DNA of 64,000 nucleotides from Owenia fusiformis (GCA_903813345.2 CAIIXF020000005.1:20773375-20837374); one strand, 5' to 3'; positions 48,101 to 54,470 are shown, numbered from the stretch's first letter. Notes: generated by a model from the letters alone, not told the origin. Program-made: numbers and translations.

Positions 48101-51100
48101 CAGAAGCAAATAATTCATGTGCGCAAAATAATCAAATAATCTGATTGGTTTAAACTTTGCTGCACATGTGCACAATGTGTGCCATGGTTTTTTCTAGTGA
48201 TTTCGTTTCGTTTCATGGAGTTTGCGTTTCAGTGTAACTTCTGCAAAAAAGGCGGACCAATGACAGAATTAACAGGTAAAATCACTTCGAAATTTAAAGA
48301 GAACGTTTTACCTATAATAGCAAAACTTTTGTTTTACGGAGTGGCTCCAGGACCGACAATTGTCGGTACTGGAGACTGTCCAGGGGTATTTGCTGGGGTA
48401 CCGACAATTGTCGGCACTCTATCGTCACCTAGTAGTGCCAGATAGAGAACCGACAATTGTCGGTACGCAAGTGGCTGCTACGTGTTTTTGCTAGAGAGCC
48501 GACAATTTCATCAATAAATCCACTACATTTACCATTAAATATCCTCATCACTGGTAGTCTAGTGGTTAGCGAGCACGACTCGAACATACTCGGTCCCGAG
48601 TTCGAATCCCGGCAGGACCTATTTTTTCTTTTGAGGGGGGGGGCATAGTGCTTCTTTTGCAGTACAGAATCGTACAGGCATTAACTTGTAGTGAGCCATA
48701 ATTTATTTCGACAAAAATTGATTCAACTTCCATCAAAATTGTCCTACAAGCTTCAATTAAGAAACATTTTAAAGCTCTTTTCTTGTTCTATCTAATGGGT
48801 CGATATATACAGTTAGGCCAGTTAGGGGAGGGGATGCTTTCCCGTCGACCTCTACCCTTACTACGCCATGGCACAGGAGAAATATCTCATTTGGAATATA
48901 TCACTGTTTACTTTGCGTTTGGTAGCTCTCTCATGCGAGATTGAATCGTGGCCATTAACTAAGGGAGCCAAATGCAACTTCCATCAAAAATTGTGCTATA
49001 AGATATGAGTACCGTAATCCAACACCAAATTCGAAAATTCATAACAATACTTTGCACATATGGCGTTCGTGACCAACTATGAAACGCTTACCCCCCATAG
49101 TGTTATATATCAAAATGCACCTGTCCATATAGGGGTTCGATTGACCTACATCAAATTATAGGGAGTCAGGTTACTTTTTGAGATATCAGCGTCCGTTTAT
49201 TGTAACTCGCGTTTGCTACCACTTCCTCAATTCTGATATGACGGGCAAACGCGTAGTAAACATGCTCACGTTCGGAACTATTTTGACCTACATCGCTATT
49301 TTCGTAATTCAAATGAAAGTTGAACTCCTCTTTATTTTGATACCAAATAGTGGCATACTAGGTACCCTAGAAGCCAACTATGGGTTATTTAGAACGATAT
49401 CACAGGTTTTTAAATGGACTATATAGGGGTCATACCTTTTGGCGGATGGATATGGAACCTCATACCATACGATAAGCTTCAAATAAAAAACATTCTAGCT
49501 ATTTTCTTCTATCTAATGGGTAGCAAACGCCCCTTTCTACACCTGATCGGCTCAGGAGAAATATCCTGTCTGTTTAGAATATAAATAGCCGTTTACTCTG
49601 CATTAATAGCTCTCTAACGTCTTACTTGTTCATGTTTTTTTATTGGGTTTTCAACGTTTACTACCATTCCCTGTTCCCGGGCTACCATTTTTTGACTGGG
49701 TTTGGTAATCCCCGGGTAACCGGGCCTAATGCCCTCCCCGGGTTTTGCACTTGTTCCCAAAATATCCGTATGATATCTGAAATATCCCCCCGCGCATTGC
49801 GCATGCGCCAGAAAATTCGAAAATCATTATTTGTCGGTCCTCTAGCGTGTAAACACAGCATATATCCCGTACCGACAATTTATTTGTCGGTCCTCTAGCG
49901 TGCCACCGCATCAGAGTCTAGAGTACCGACAATTGTCTGTACTCTAGCCTTTACGTTTGTTTTATTTGTGCATTCTATCTATGAGATAAGAGTCTCAGGG
50001 GTGTGTAAGTTAGGCAAATTCATTTTGGTAGGAGCACTCTGTTTAGTTTGAAAACGCGCCCTTTATTATTTTATATCAGCACTGTAACAACAAAAGAATT
50101 CTAAAATACTCTGGAATGTATCGAGGTAGGTCATTTAATAGTGCAATACGTAGTTCATTCTCCGACACTGTAGAAAGACAGGCTTACCAATGAATCGGGT
50201 GTACGACCACAATCTAAAGGGGTCGTAGGATGCGATAACCCTTCGTAGGCCTAGTATGTATCCAACAGACTGACTAGAAGTCAGTCTGTTATGATATACT
50301 ACTTTCCTGTGGAAATTGCAGTGAAATTTTTTGCACAAAATTATCAATTAGAGGAACTATTTCTTCAATAAAATAAACATTACAAAATTTCAATTAAATA
50401 GTAAGGTACAATTAGCAATAAAAAGTAACACAGCATCTTCAAGTGGATATAAAGCTACTACTTTTTTCAAGGCCCGACTGCGTCGCTAACATGCTAAATA
50501 TAAGAGTTAGCTGACGTTTGGGAGTCTGACTTACCTTCTAAAGGTTAGAACCCGAATCTTAATGAAACCATATCACCTTTGTTCCGTCTTACTCGAGTCT
50601 CTAGCTTACAGCTAGACGAAACTTCATTGATTTCGTATGTACTGTGCTACACGCACCTACACGCACCTAGAACTCATTTTTAATAAATTTTATAAATATT
50701 TTTAAGAATATTAATCATATTTAGGATGAAGCGTTGCTTGTCTGGATTTAGATATTTCAAAATTTCATTTCGGAGTTTGACACATGGTGAAATTTTCTCG
50801 CTGTAGCTAAAAATGGCTTCCGGTTCTGGACGTGAATAACATTTGAAATTATTCTCGCTTAAAGAAATCAAATATAACAATAGATTCAGACGGGGATGTG
50901 AGCTGATGTTCTTCAAATCTATACATAAAGGTATATTTCATATTATTATGCCATATTTACTGTGCGTGTGACACAATGATTTACAATATTTATAATACTA
51001 AGGCAGCTCAATCTTCCTCCTCAAAGCCGGAATATAGAGAAGGCTTTGGACCGAAGTAAGTTCCGTCAACCATGGAGCATTTGCCACAACATCCAAGAGG

Positions 51101-51934
51101 TAAATCATGGATCGAGAAAATGAATGATTTCCTTGTAAGTTCCGGAAGTTTCAATAAGAAAAATTACCGAACATATGTGAAAACCGAATATTTGTTCGTT
51201 GTTTTCACGATTTACAGGTTCGTTTGTTCTTCAATGTTTTGGTCTAAATTATAAAGCATCACCAACAGGTCTTACTCTATTAATCGGCTAATACAGCAGA
51301 CGGCTCATATTTCTACGTAGCATTTCATTCAGACCAATAGTGGGAGTGTAGATCACGCAGTTTCGTTCGTTGCGTACTTCACTTGAAATTAGTAATTTTA
51401 AATATTGACTACTTCACTTAGCTTGGCGGATGTAGAACATTGCTTAATATTCTTTTAATTTTCACACCAGACATGCTTGGTTGACACGTCAACAAAGTAA
51501 AGTTCAAGGGTCAATGCGTTATTTCGTGATAACTACAACGCCTTCCAGGAAGTCAACATTGATGAAAAATGAAAAAGTCGGAAAAGCATTTACGCTAATT
51601 TCTATCAAATGCTATGTTTATGCATCATCATCGACGCAACAAAGGTGATATGGTTCATTAAGATTCGGGTTCTAACCTTTAGAAGGTAAGTCAGACTCCC
51701 AAACGTCAGCTAACTCTTATATTTAGCATGTTAGCGACGCAGTCAGGCCTTGAAAAAAGTAGTAGTTGAAGTAAAAACTTGTTTCAACTCACCAAATTTG
51801 TTTTCAATCGAATCCCACCCTTCCTGTGGCACTTTGTCTCTCTTTAACATTGCATATAAACAATAAACTGTCACACAGAGATAGATAAAAATGACAAGAC
51901 ATAGACAAATTTTGACTTTAGTTTTTCTTCTCAT
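17719..51934 (-). CDS. RXYLT1: Ribitol-5-phosphate xylosyltransferase 1 (TMEM5), six coding exons over 34 kb
   Basis: Golgi type II membrane enzyme that transfers xylose from UDP-xylose to ribitol-5-phosphate on the core M3 O-mannosyl glycan of alpha-dystroglycan, after the ribitol-phosphate transferases FKTN/FKRP and before B4GAT1/LARGE (family knowledge). Exons in transcript order: 51,934-51,793; 43,513-43,406; 35,045-34,946; 21,762-21,457; 18,556-18,386; 18,118-17,719. All introns are GT...AG, phases agree at all five joins, and the total is 1,227 nt = 408 aa plus stop (human 443). Residues 9-30 form the signal anchor after a basic MRRKTKVK. Conserved blocks seen: VEVWGKAAIG, YFWEHI, FRTGPGVLP, LILVINGREPSK, VFLVYDSP, YQWPLGVATYRDFP, CNFLGTVYPDSSR, and NPVGKNTECYRIYEA (301-315), the donor-binding-like block of this GT-B/exostosin-like fold. 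No frameshift or stop, so it appears functional. Confidence 0.93.
18386..18556 (-). CDS. RXYLT1: RXYLT1 coding exon 5
   Basis: Acceptor TTCTAG, donor GTAAGT at 18,385. Encodes YRDFPKIPPDS, CNFLGTVYPDSSRTTLMEI and KICKVVPRY. Compare human NFLGT.Y..SSR. It ends in phase 2, completed by the G of exon 6 to give the Glu-Trp of the conserved (H/E)W.P.ET block. Confidence 0.95.
18659..19180. repeat. Dispersed element start plus three 146-bp tandem units
   Basis: GCAACTCCACGGAGTAGC at 18,662 resembles the start of the array at 31,388. TCAAATTTTCACACATGTTA recurs at about 18,780, 18,926 and 19,072, followed by GGCCATCTTGGAAATTTCTA. It lies in intron 4 of RXYLT1. Confidence 0.75.
19480..20418 (+). pseudogene. 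Internally deleted LINE with C-terminal tail and A-rich 3' end
   Basis: Around 19,940-20,160 the plus strand reads LRQHLFFSCPLLLDLREQLA, KLDTLLYGGSTYQIETNK and VTITSNFISLI. This 'HFLF.CP.Y..LR..L....LLYG......N..I....I.FI' layout is the C-terminal end of many animal LINE polyproteins. It ends in AATAAAACACAACCTTAAAA at about 20,400. Upstream text (YSDCCTLNAAVSDHDW) resembles an N-terminal linker, so the middle is missing. Confidence 0.5.
20420..21045. repeat. GGCCATTTTGAAAA-type tandem units with tetranucleotide tail
   Basis: Three units of about 143 bp carry TTTGAGTTATCAAAGATTATG and CCTAGGCATCA. They are followed by GACAGATGGACAG runs and the end motif GAACTATGTTCGTTGGGATA at 21,025. It is the same family as 31,388-32,815. 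Confidence 0.75.
21457..21762 (-). CDS. RXYLT1: RXYLT1 coding exon 4
   Basis: Acceptor TATTCCAG at 21,763-21,770; donor GTGAGT at 21,456. Encodes FRTGPGVLPNKVP, LILVINGREPSKVKAAK, LLGNEQCNNDWI, VFLVYDSP and QWPLGVAT, all close to the human protein. Confidence 0.95.
22140..22810. repeat. Fragments of the same array family: GGACGGACAGACGG runs and end motif
   Basis: At 22,245-22,300 and 22,741-22,770 there are ACGGACGGACAG-type runs. The second is preceded by CAGTATTTGAGTTATTGCCC and followed by the end motif CTCGAACTTCTTTCAGTGGG, as in the larger arrays. Confidence 0.65.
23855..24500 (-). mobile_element. Tc1/mariner-type element, internally deleted, with transposase C-terminus
   Basis: The ends are CAGGGTGTCCCGAAAGTATG and its inverse, with TA duplicated (23,853-4; 24,501-2) and inverted arms of about 190 bp. 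The minus strand between the arms reads NLNVTKKLGAIVKERVD, KGRYSKETLLKCLKKVL and FEVHLRSYLERNTAV, broken by stops. This matches the SPDLNP.E..G.IVK....L region and tail of Tc1/IS630-type DDE transposases. It sits in the left arm of the 7.2-kb element. Confidence 0.75.
26569..28123. mobile_element. Palindromic DNA element, 1,555 bp, 470-bp arms, 5-bp duplication
   Basis: The ends are CACGGGGTACCATCGAATAA and its inverse. The arms (to about 27,045 and from about 27,655) match nearly throughout, for example GGAACGTAACCGGAGC/GCTCCGGTTACGTTCC. TGAAA is duplicated at 26,564-26,568 and 28,124-28,128. Removing the element and one TGAAA restores the LINE frame through the junction, which proves the boundaries. 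The central 600 bp is AT-rich with no recognisable transposase. Confidence 0.85.
28154..28863 (+). pseudogene. 5'-truncated L1/Tx1-like LINE insertion
   Basis: Frames read NKSEAHWKNQYGEIPFNLMY, VKEFIYKVINGAIEI, and, after a one-base slip, ECVKCKNVEESQEHLFLDC. This is the L1/Tx1 C-terminal region with its C..C...H....C motif. AACAATATA flanks the insertion (28,145-28,153; 28,864-28,872). The 3' end is AT-rich. Confidence 0.6.
29187..30459. mobile_element. 1.27-kb element with CACGGTG ends in the arm of the 7.2-kb element
   Basis: The left end CATGGTGTTATAGCATGATG and right end (read inward) CACGGTGTTATAGCATGACG are followed by GTTACGACA. The flanks are AATGC (29,182-29,186) and AATAC (30,460-30,464). 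The opposite arm of the host element carries the empty site CCCAATACATC near 24,565, so a 5-bp AATAC duplication with one mutation is supported. The interior has no recognised transposase. Confidence 0.72.
29424..29568 (-). CDS. Candidate first exon with signal peptide inside the 1.27-kb element
   Basis: On minus, the ATG at 29,568 opens MTTFLFWICHFMACLYSLL, a plausible signal peptide, followed by NSLSGSEAHILRNHENG and an excellent donor (G|GTAAGT at 29,423). No following exon was found and no family is recognised. It may be gene sequence captured by the element or chance. Confidence 0.25.
31388..32815. repeat. Array of about nine 143-bp units with inverted start and end motifs
   Basis: It starts CAACTCCACGGAGAAGCAAA followed by TCCCACCGAAC. 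The units carry TCCCTAGGCATCAGCATATA, TATTTGAGTTATCAAAGATT and GGCCGCCATTTTG. Then comes a GGACGGACGGAGG tail, and it ends CCGAACTTCGTTTGATGGAA, partly the inverse of the start. This order (unique start, tandem core, microsatellite, short end) resembles non-autonomous Helitron-like or 'pearl' elements of marine invertebrates; assignment is inference. Confidence 0.8.
33301..33500 (+). mobile_element. tRNA-derived SINE candidate (Leu/Ser-like head)
   Basis: GTTGTCGAGTTGGCCGAG begins a tRNA-like head with an A box (TGGCCGAGAGGGCTTAGGCG) and a B-box core GAGTTCGAGAC at about 33,378, separated by the longer distance expected of a class II tRNA. Acceptor arms do not pair and no T-run follows directly, so it is not a functional tRNA. 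The following 100 bp (AACAACCCGAAGGCTGGAAA) would be the SINE body. Confidence 0.5.
33681..33879 (-). mobile_element. Single end of the CACGGTG-type element
   Basis: Read on minus from 33,879: CACGCTGTTATAGCATGACG, then the same 200 bp found at 29,187-29,385 (AACGATAACAAAAAATGGCG, GACAGCATGTCC). Homology stops near CAAATCTGCCAA at 33,681. The partner end is absent, so it is truncated. Confidence 0.7.
33880..34071 (-). CDS. Possible exon of unknown gene, cut by a transposon end
   Basis: After an acceptor (CAGTCTGTAG|AG) at 34,072, minus-strand codons read GNEKKTAMSVKIKVIDADRS, KFTSNVRKSFGFLL and TDDGKCDLNYANFV, with codon use that looks coding. The frame runs straight into the transposon terminus at 33,879 and ends there. 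I do not recognise the family. It may be a foreign exon within RXYLT1 intron 3, now broken. Confidence 0.3.
34392..34643. mobile_element. MITE, 252 bp, GGGGTGTAAC ends
   Basis: GGGGTGTAACGTCGACGTGT opens at 34,392, and the inverse GTTACACCCC closes at 34,643. Sub-terminal CTTCGACA/TGTCGAAG motifs are also inverted. The centre codes for nothing recognisable. No clear target duplication. Confidence 0.6.
34946..35045 (-). CDS. RXYLT1: RXYLT1 coding exon 3
   Basis: Acceptor TTTCAG at 35,046-35,051; donor GTAGG at 34,945. Encodes LYFWEHIMNAELESKMGG and VWSYGQKMVKNIQF. The YLWEHI match to vertebrate RXYLT1 fixes the frame. A dispersed tandem-repeat tail with GGATGGATGGAC lies about 30 bp inside the following intron. 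Confidence 0.9.
35691..36538. repeat. Long inverted repeat, 152-bp arms, 540-bp centre
   Basis: The arms 35,691-35,842 and 36,386-36,538 are about 95% identical in inverse orientation (TAGAATCTGAACACAAATTC, CTGCTAGGTTACATTGTGGA). The centre differs from the arms and contains a CACGTG cluster and a direct duplication of about 55 bp (CGAAACTGCTAAATTGTATT at about 36,088). No target duplication is evident. RXYLT1 intron 2. Confidence 0.85.
35906..35953. promoter_or_regulatory. Four CACGTG E-boxes with 12-bp spacing
   Basis: CACGTG occurs at 35,906, 35,924, 35,936 and 35,948, each mostly in a GATCACGTG(A/T)C context. A CATGTG and a GACGTGTC follow within 40 bp. CACGTG is bound by bHLH-ZIP factors (USF, MITF/TFE, MYC). 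Whether it is used is unknown; spacing suggests short tandem duplication. Confidence 0.45.
36540..37800. other. No recognisable gene
   Basis: AT-rich intron sequence of RXYLT1. Nothing repeated within the window is seen here except short simple runs. Confidence 0.5.
37803..37900. mobile_element. Solo end of the GGGTTTGTGTAAAAAA element
   Basis: CGGGTTTGTGTAAAAAAACC, GGTGACTGCGTAACTGG and AACAGGGTTAGGAATTC match the left end of the element at 53,791. No inverted partner is found downstream. Confidence 0.6.
38210..38665. repeat. Minisatellite of GTACTGAAAAATGTACTGAA units
   Basis: GTACTGAAAAAT(G/A)(T/C)ACTGA recurs about every 55 bp, alternating with TTTAAGTACAAATAT. Because GTACTGAAAA and TTTTCAGTAC both occur, many units form local palindromes. 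Confidence 0.85.
38745..39440. repeat. Two-copy tandem duplication (about 345 bp) with expanded G/C tracts
   Basis: Both copies contain AAATAATTTTTGGC, a G tract, TTGGACCCCTGAA or near, a C tract, AACAGGAATGCT, and AAAGAGTCTCTCTGTAATCA. In copy 1 the tracts are about 10 G and 6 C; in copy 2 (39,132-39,192) about 22 G and 23 C, facing each other over a 19-base loop. Confidence 0.85.
40359..40821. mobile_element. pogo/Tigger-like MITE, 463 bp
   Basis: Ends CAGTAAAACCTGTATCTCTG and CCTTGGATTAGACAGGTTTTACTG, flanked by TA on both sides. Sub-terminal 'CTAATCCGAACAC' repeats match the style of pogo/Tigger ends (CAGT(A/G)AAACCT...CCGAACA). No coding. Confidence 0.75.
40840..41220. repeat. Three 110-125-bp tandem units next to the pogo-like MITE
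   Basis: TACACAGGTGTTCAATAGAG recurs at about 40,882, 40,989 and 41,113, with CACTAAAGAG(A/G)TGTTCA and a TTTTACTGTACTG junction, so each unit may derive from the MITE end. Confidence 0.75.
41330..41700. repeat. Two 165-bp tandem units (GGTGGCCATTTT type)
   Basis: ATGAACAAAATCGCTCCACT recurs at about 41,427 and 41,574, with GTGCCATGCTAA and AGTAGTCACATAT shared. A third partial follows. Related in style, not clearly in sequence, to the 143-bp array family. Confidence 0.7.
42107..42630 (-). pseudogene. Mariner-like transposase C-terminus with one intact end
   Basis: CAGGGTGTCCAATAAATAAG after TA at 42,105 is one terminal repeat. Minus-strand codons read STDELRSHILARLQEMGKNG, FESVFREWVNRHKKCIA, the C-terminal end of a mariner-type DDE transposase (element knowledge: 'S.DEL...I...L..M....F...F..W..R..KCI...G.Y.E'). 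Upstream of LPLLAHIPQ the frame decays and the other terminal repeat is missing. Confidence 0.75.
43406..43513 (-). CDS. RXYLT1: RXYLT1 coding exon 2
   Basis: Acceptor CCACTTCAG at 43,514-43,522; donor GTAAG at 43,405. It encodes the luminal stem and ends VEVWGKAAIG, which matches VQIWGKAAIG of the human protein. It ends in phase 1. Confidence 0.9.
43580..45600. other. Intron 1 sequence without genes; minor motifs
   Basis: Unique AT-rich sequence. Near 45,155-45,200 (CAATATGGCGCC, then CCGGATGTTATTTCCGG) there is a YY1/ETS-like pair, but no exon that would use it. Near 44,725-44,890 the strings GCAATCAT(T) and CAATGGTTG repeat in both orientations. Confidence 0.4.
45618..45943 (-). pseudogene. 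Second mariner-like 3' remnant
   Basis: CAGGGTGACCCAAAAAATGC after TA at 45,616 is the terminal repeat. On minus, NNPTAIAELQQAMAAKI precedes a stop and further IP and F..C segments ending at EIDDI, matching the mariner C-terminal 'NP.T..EL..AI...I..IP.......F..R...C....G.HLEHI' layout. The rest of the element is missing. Confidence 0.65.
46061..46386. mobile_element. MITE, 326 bp, with 9-bp target duplication and an empty paralogous site
   Basis: The ends GGCTTTGTATAAAAAACCTA and (inverse) GGCTTAGTATAAAAAACCTC extend to about 50 bp (CATACCCACCTACCCA). CATTATGGC flanks both sides (46,052-46,060; 46,387-46,395). The surrounding sequence is duplicated at about 46,835-46,990, where GTGCCAATATGGTGGGT shows no insert. 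A 9-bp duplication fits Mutator-like elements; no coding remains. Confidence 0.85.
46835..46995. repeat. Paralogue of the MITE target (45,985-46,060 plus 46,396-46,490)
   Basis: CTAGATGATATCAAAGTTTA, AATTTGTATGTCTA and ATTAGGCTTTGGTAACCATG appear in both places in the same order. This copy lacks the 326-bp insert. Confidence 0.85.
47175..47400. repeat. Copy of the arm found at 61,612-62,830
   Basis: TTTTTGCAAGTTTGACCA, GATCGTATTGGTATGTAAG and TGTCACAGTTTGAAG occur in the same order as at 61.6 and 62.7 kb, where a mariner-derived element separates them. TACCATTGATAGTGCTGACT is inverted at 59,720. Confidence 0.8.
47596..47840. mobile_element. Foldback, 45-bp near-perfect arms
   Basis: GCCAATTGTATGGGTTTATC (47,601) with GGCAGAACGAAGA is exactly inverted at 47,796-47,840, around about 155 bp of unique loop. 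Confidence 0.75.
48353..49940. mobile_element. Palindrome-bounded element A with tRNA-like unit
   Basis: The perfect palindrome ACCGACAATTGTCGGT occurs at 48,353, 48,402 (one mismatch) and 48,451, with a half copy near 48,500: a 49-bp period. At the other end, copies or halves lie at about 49,830, 49,870 and 49,924-49,940, with TCCTCTAGCGTG between. A tRNA-like unit at 48,548 points inward. The interior is not coding. Boundaries are approximate. Confidence 0.6.
48548..48620 (+). tRNA. tRNA-like sequence (degenerate) with Pol III boxes and T6
   Basis: A box TAGTCTAGTGGTTAG, B box GAGTTCGAATCCC, then TTTTTT at 48,622. The T-arm pairs (CCGAG/CCCGG, one mismatch), but the acceptor and anticodon stems do not, so it is unlikely to be a working tRNA; pseudogene or SINE head. 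Confidence 0.5.
50456..51765. mobile_element. 1.3-kb inverted-repeat element, 137-bp arms, 26 bp from RXYLT1 exon 1
   Basis: The ends are TACTACTTTTTTCAAGG and its inverse. The arms contain CTAACATGCTAAATATAAGA and GGTTAGAACCCGAATCTTAA in inverse. The right arm stops at 51,765; the RXYLT1 donor is at 51,792. The interior has two short frames (minus 50,680-50,916 and plus 51,072-51,254) that I cannot assign. Confidence 0.75.
51793..51934 (-). CDS. RXYLT1: RXYLT1 coding exon 1 (signal anchor)
   Basis: Starts MRRKTKVK, then a 22-residue hydrophobic segment (ICLCLVIFIY...), then a stem region ending ENKFG. The donor is GTGAGT at 51,792, phase 1. Exon 2 begins with GT, completing a glycine codon. 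A shorter model starting inside exon 2 at 43,577 is possible on paper, but its hydrophobic stretch is the T-rich polypyrimidine tract of this intron, so I prefer this exon. The residue spacing also fits the human N-terminus. Confidence 0.82.
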
Positions 51935-52060
51935 TTTTCTTTTTGCAGTAAATCATCGAACGATACTTATTTGCAGGAAATTGGCGAACAAAAGCACGCG
52001 TCAAGGTCGATGTTCGCTCCACGAACAAAGAAATACAATAAGACCAATAAGGCTAGGCCG
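51935..52060 (-). promoter_or_regulatory. RXYLT1: Likely 5' UTR/promoter of RXYLT1
   Basis: Upstream of the ATG, the segment is less AT-rich and carries a CCAAT pentamer at 52,044-52,048, about 110 bp from the ATG. No TATA box. Element B begins at about 52,046, so upstream control sequence is displaced or supplied by the element. Confidence 0.35.
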
Positions 52061-53706
52061 CACCTGGAGAGCCTTAAAATTTAAGGCTCTCTAGCCAAAA
52101 TGCTAAAGAGCCTTAAATTTTAAGGTTCTTTAGCATTTGGGCTAAAGAGCCTTAAAGTTTAAGGCTCTTTAGCATTTTGATAGCCAATTCTGCTAGAGAG
52201 CCTTAAGGAATTCCAGGCGACAGAAATGACGCAATATTGCTTCTGGGACAAGATCAAACGATTTTGACATATTCTATACCCAACCTATTTTGTAATTTAA
52301 CAATCAGCACAAATATACATACCATATTAGCAGATCGGACAAATTCAAAAAGAAAATTTTTTGCTCGATAAAATCACTGATTATTAAACCGGAAGTGACT
52401 TCTCTGAGGTCCGCAAAGATGAAGAAGATAACATATAAAGATTTCAGTCATTTCAACTAACTTTGCCGTCGATTTGAATGGTTTTAAATGATCTTCTAAT
52501 GCTTACTATGACTTCTATTAGTACTGTTTTGACTTCCCCACTTCATAAAAAAACATTATCACTTTTTGCTCGACTCATAAATTTACTTCCAGTCTACCGA
52601 GAGAAATAAAAGAACCTTTTCAATCCCCAGTCTAAATCTGGCTTTTTAAAGTTTCAAACATCGATTTTGAAAAGTAAATGTTTGTTAATTGTTTGATGTT
52701 CATCATATATCGAAAATATATGTCTCTGGTTCACCAGAGAAGGTGTAAGACCAGGCAATCACGTATAGCCAGAAAAATGTTATTTTTACCATTTTATCCA
52801 CTATAAATCGCAACGTCCGTTTAGTAAAGATTTTGATGTATATTTATTGATGGATTGGAGGCTAGGATAAAAATGTTGTTGTTGTCTTGCATAAGCCGCT
52901 GTTTCCTCGACAGTTCACCTCTTGTACTGTAAATTTTCTTTGTGCTGTCTCATGTGCTTAATAAATTCTGAGGAAGATGCAAAAATATCTCGTCACGTGA
53001 AAAATTCTAAAATCAGCATTGAAATCTAATGGGCAATAGATTTGGAAGTGTATTCTCTGATGACCCTGCATTCACGATAAACAGCGTCAAGATGTGCTGA
53101 TCTAAAATTAACGAGATCCCTTTTCATCCCCAGGTCTTCATCATACTTTTTGCCATCTTAAAATGGGATTCCCTGTATTCTCGTGATAGCAAAGCCGATA
53201 CAAGTGATTAATTTCATTAAACATTGATGATTGAGCGATGGAGCAAGCCCAAGAATTCTAGAAAAAATTGTGTACTGTACATAATTTCCGGACATCAGAG
53301 AACCGGGCGGAGAACAAACTTCCGGCTTGTTATTCAAAATAAAAAGTGCTCCGTCGGGGAATCGAACCCACGCCGCAGAAGTGGAAAGCGGGCACCCTAA
53401 CCACTATACCAGAGTGTTTTTCCATGATGGATCTAAATTTTTTTACAACTCTATAGTGATATACATGTGTGAAATTTTTAAGTGGCATTCTGAATCATTC
53501 TGGGTTGAAAAACTTTCGAGAGTGTTGTTTTATTGTTTAGATGACGAAAACTTCAATAAAAAACAATATAAACACGGATTATAAACACAAAGGCTCTCTA
53601 GCCAAAACACTATGTTCACAGCTAAATAGCCTTAAATTTTAAGGCTCTTTAGCATTTTGGCTAAAGAGCCTTAAATTTTAAGGTACTCCAGACACTTCGA
53701 TAAGGC
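52046..53706. mobile_element. Palindrome-bounded element B with tRNA-like unit
   Basis: At 52,066-52,205 there are three 29-33-base hairpins of the type GCTAAAGAGCCTTAAA plus its inverse, spaced by AAATG/TTTGG, then a half unit. At 53,590-53,695 another cluster is inverted. The outermost sequence is AATAAGGC...CTGGAGAGCC at the left and a matching inverse at the right. The interior (AAACCGGAAGTGACTTCTCT, TTTTGACTTCCCCACTTCAT) is shared with element C at 59.85 kb. A tRNA-like unit lies on minus near the right cluster. Confidence 0.8.
53346..53416 (-). tRNA. tRNA-like sequence (Gly/Glu-like) in element B with T5
   Basis: On minus: A box TGGTATAGTGGTTAGG, anticodon-loop candidate TTTCCAC (TCC), B box GGGTTCGATTCCC, then TTTTT directly after. 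Acceptor arms pair poorly, so a tRNA pseudogene, SINE head or Pol III promoter module is likelier than a working tRNA. Confidence 0.5.
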
Positions 53707-53790
53707 TATATCATGTATACATGATGGACACATGCAATACTTGATAGTAGCTTTCCCTGTGCCTGCAAGTGCAATTATTGACATCCGGGA

Positions 53791-54470
53791 CCGGGTTTGT
53801 GTAAAAAAACGGGTGACCGGGTACTTAACGTTCCTAGCAGGGTTAGGAATTTTTTTATTTATAACGTTGGATCTGGACGATACGTGTACATTATTTTCGA
53901 CGTCAAGTTTTGAGGATATTTCACATCGTAAGAACGTTTTGACAACGTTAACTTTTAACGTTAAAATAACGTCGGTAATGAACCGATTTAGTGAGAACAT
54001 ATTGACCTCTTTGTAACGTTTCCTTAACTCACAAACATTTTGAAGCCATTTCCACAATGTTGAAATTCAACCATCCATCGACGTTTTGCTGAATATTTAA
54101 ATAACGTCAGATCAATACGGTCCATGGACGTCATTATCGACGTCACGTTTTGAAGTTATTTTAAATCGAAAAAAAACGATGCCTCGATATGTAAAGAACG
54201 AAAATGTGCAACGCTTCTAGGAACTTATATGCTACTTATGAGCAACGTGACATGGACGTCACTGTTTGCTGGATCGATTATTTTAAAAAGTCCTCTGTCT
54301 CGTAGGGTAAAAATATCGAACAGCAGTGCACTCGGTAGGCTAAGTCTGTCAAGTCAATTCGCTACTATATATGGGGGGAAATGTGGAACTTAGGAAGTTG
54401 GTAACCCTGCTAGGAATGTTAGGTACCCGGTCGACCGGGTACCCGGTCACCCGGTTTTTTACACAAACCC
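53791..54470. mobile_element. 680-bp element, 60-bp inverted ends, AACGTT/GACGTC-rich interior
   Basis: GGGTTTGTGTAAAAAAACGG and TTCCTAGCAGGGTTA at the left are inverted at 54,403-54,470. The interior has repeated CGACGTC, AACGTT and GGACGTCA motifs. No coding; the target duplication is unclear. A solo left end exists at 37,803. Confidence 0.75.

Larger units (their letters stand above)
47494..50240. repeat. Inverted repeat pair, 95-bp arms
   Basis: GGTAAGCCTGTCTTTCTACA (47,560) and its inverse (50,167) lie in arms 47,494-47,592 and 50,155-50,240. Between them are a smaller hairpin and the palindrome/tRNA-like element. They may be termini of one 2.75-kb element or two independent copies. Confidence 0.6.

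Noticed and set aside
48548-48620. Functional tRNA gene
   Set aside because: Boxes and T-run are present, but acceptor and anticodon stems do not pair; kept only as tRNA-like. The same holds for 53,346, 60,851 and 33,301.
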